Below are positions 62,483-64,000 of a stretch of 64,000 nucleotides of DNA, piece after piece (the first letter of the stretch is position 1; every line of letters begins with the position of its first letter). Made by a program: the position numbers and the translations under genes. This stretch comes from Campylorhamphus procurvoides (taxonomy: Eukaryota; Chordata; Aves; Passeriformes; Dendrocolaptidae), in the NCBI GenBank assembly GCA_013396655.1, contig WBMV01006662.1, forward strand, positions 1 to 64,000, read 5' to 3'. Under the pieces are notes generated by a model. The model had not been told where the DNA came from and ran no database searches. It saw only the letters and a program-made list of their open reading frames with translations.

Positions 62483-63250
62483 GCCAATGTTTTAGCTTTG
62501 GCTTCTTCACTGAGACAAACCCCTGTGATAATAAAGCAATTTGATTGTGCAGAAGAACCAGACACAGTCAGAGTCTCTGTAACCTATGCATTTGTCTGCA
62601 GAAAGAATGTTTTGGGGAAGCAGAAAGGGGCCTGTCCATTTCTGTTGGCTTAGGAACAGCACACTGTAATACAAATACAAGATGGGATGCAAAGGTTCAG
62701 TATTTCTTCTCTGTTTAGCTGGTTAGTTACCTATGTAATTCTTGGGTTGGTTGGTGTCTTTGCTTTCATCCCTTTCACAGAGATCTTTTCAGATACACAT
62801 CTGACAAAAGTTCTGAAATCCATAAAAATGAAGATTTGGAAACACATAATAACTTCGGGATCTGCTGTTTTTTCTTTTCTTTTGCATTTTTTTTATACTA
62901 CTTATCCATTTATTCAGGCACTAACAACAAGATAATGTATCTATTAAAAGCCTAATGACAGTCTTAAAATGACTGTTGGTAACCTAAAAAAGAGAGATTT
63001 ATGTTTTTTAGTTGCTAACCTAAGTATTTTGATATTTTTAGAGCATATGAACCTTTAGAGTTGTTATTCTTTCCCCTAAGAAATGTGCACCTTTTCATGT
63101 TTTAATTTCATTATAGGCTTCCTTCTATTTCTAAGGCAGAAGTGCTCTCCTTCTCTAGACTTATTCATTTGTAGGCAGACTATGAATTCTTTGCATCTAC
63201 CCGGTTTTATTTCCACTCCATTAATCTCTGGAGTTCTTTCCTTACAACAC
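62483..63250. other. Spacer between two LTRs
   Basis: I recognise no gene. The last five bases, AACAC (63246-63250), are the left target-site duplication of the next LTR. Confidence 0.55.
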
Positions 63251-63778
63251 TGTGGTGGGTTGACCTTGGCTGGATACCAGCTGCCCACTAAGCTAGTCTG
63301 TCACTCCCTTTCTCAGCAGGACAAGGAGTCGAAAAAATAAGACGAAAAAAACCTCATGGGCCAAGATAAAGGCAGTTTAATAAAGCAAATCCAAAGGCCA
63401 CATGCAGAAACAAATGAAAACAAAAGATTTATTCTCTACTTCCTATCAACAGGTGGTGTCAAACCACTTCCTGGGAAGTAGGAACCATGATACGGTTGCT
63501 CTGGAGTACAAGCTCATAATAAGGAATGACCCCCTCCTCCTCCTTTCTCTTAGCTTTTGTAGCTGAGTGGGTGTCACACAGCATGGAATATTGCTTTGGT
63601 CAGTTTGGGTCAGCCATCCTGGCTATACCCCCTCCCAAGGTCTTGACTACTCTGAGCCTACTGGCTCAGCAGTAATCCCAAATCCTGCTGTGTTATCACC
63701 ATCTTTCTAGCTACAAAGCATAACACTATGAGGGCTGTTGTGGGGAAAATTAAATCCATGTCATCCAGATCCAATACA
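63251..63778 (-). mobile_element. Solo ERVL-like LTR with perfect 5-bp duplication
   Basis: The 528-bp element starts TGTGGTGGGTTGACCTTGG, a terminus well known from bird LTRs, and ends CCAATACA. AACAC lies on both sides (63246-63250 and 63779-63783), a perfect 5-bp target-site duplication as expected for ERVL-type integration. On the minus strand ATTAAA (complement at 63376-63381) marks the polyadenylation region, followed by a CATGAGGTTTTTT-type U5. The minus-strand 5' end (TGTATTGGATCTGG, then TTAATTTTCC) and the TGACCCAAACTGACC motif (complement at 63599-63613) match the plus-strand LTR at 8147-8750. No internal retroviral sequence remains. Confidence 0.9.
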
Positions 63779-64000
63779 AACACAAAAATTTCCTCCTAAG
63801 CTTACAGGTTTTCTTTGTTTCAGATACTATCCTCTATTGCTACAGTATTTATTTTTTACAGCAAACTAAAATGTGCTTTTCATGTGACTATTCCCATCTC
63901 AATATAACAGATAGGTGCATTAATTGATCTAACTTTTCCCCACCGACATTTGAGTCTTTGTTCTGATTTTCTTGTGGAATTGTGAGGAATTTTTCAACTA
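63779..64000. other. Flanking DNA at window end
   Basis: After the right target duplication AACAC there is AT-rich DNA without recognisable features up to the window edge. Confidence 0.55.

Noticed and set aside
62291..62653. 120-codon plus-strand open frame
   Set aside because: It runs antisense through the LTR at 62169-62482 and beyond, with no motif.
1..64000. CRISPR array, operon, prophage or integron
   Set aside because: There are no regularly spaced repeats, no dense coding and no ribosome binding sites. The sequence is vertebrate-like.

Overview
This looks like vertebrate nuclear DNA, most probably from a bird (Neoaves, perhaps a songbird). The evidence is five clear fragments of the chicken-repeat LINE CR1 plus one doubtful one. 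Three of the five end in the ATTCTATG/ATTCTGTG-like 3' terminus typical of avian CR1. There are also nine LTRs of endogenous retroviruses, and several have the TG...CA ends, late-promoter layout and target-site duplications seen in avian ERVL-like (5 bp) and ERVK-like (6 bp) families. The DNA is AT-rich. It has no operons, ribosome binding sites, CRISPR array, rRNA or convincing tRNA. The species call is inference from repeat content alone.

I see no host protein-coding exon that I can defend. Every open reading frame above about 100 codons either lies inside a CR1 or LTR copy (or on its antisense strand) or has no recognisable motif. The only recognisable coding remnants are two decayed CR1 reverse-transcriptase pieces, at 35798-36217 (minus) and 58337-58430 (plus). 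The window is best read as intergenic or deep intronic DNA.

Layout: 1-5973 unassigned, with a small hairpin and direct repeat near 4928-4976. At 5974-6770 there is a probable minus-strand LTR. At 7645-8146 lies an old CR1, abutted by a plus-strand LTR at 8147-8750. Two minus-strand LTRs follow, at 15925-16982 and 18117-18600; the second has a perfect 6-bp duplication. A minus-strand CR1 at 21847-22585 is split by an inserted segment containing a 111-bp unit that recurs at 25334-25444. A plus-strand LTR at 22902-23222 has a relative in the opposite orientation at 62169-62482. The longest CR1 (35208-36275, minus) is followed by plus-strand LTRs at 37450-38041 and 39745-40139. A near-perfect 20-bp-arm hairpin sits at 44364-44412. 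Plus-strand CR1 3' ends lie at 51150-51433 and 58315-59266. A clean solo LTR with a perfect 5-bp duplication closes the window at 63251-63778.

No genes work together here. The history visible is repeated retrotransposon insertion, LTR-LTR recombination to solo LTRs, and decay. The least explained items are the 111-bp dispersed unit nested in a CR1 and the 44.4-kb hairpin.
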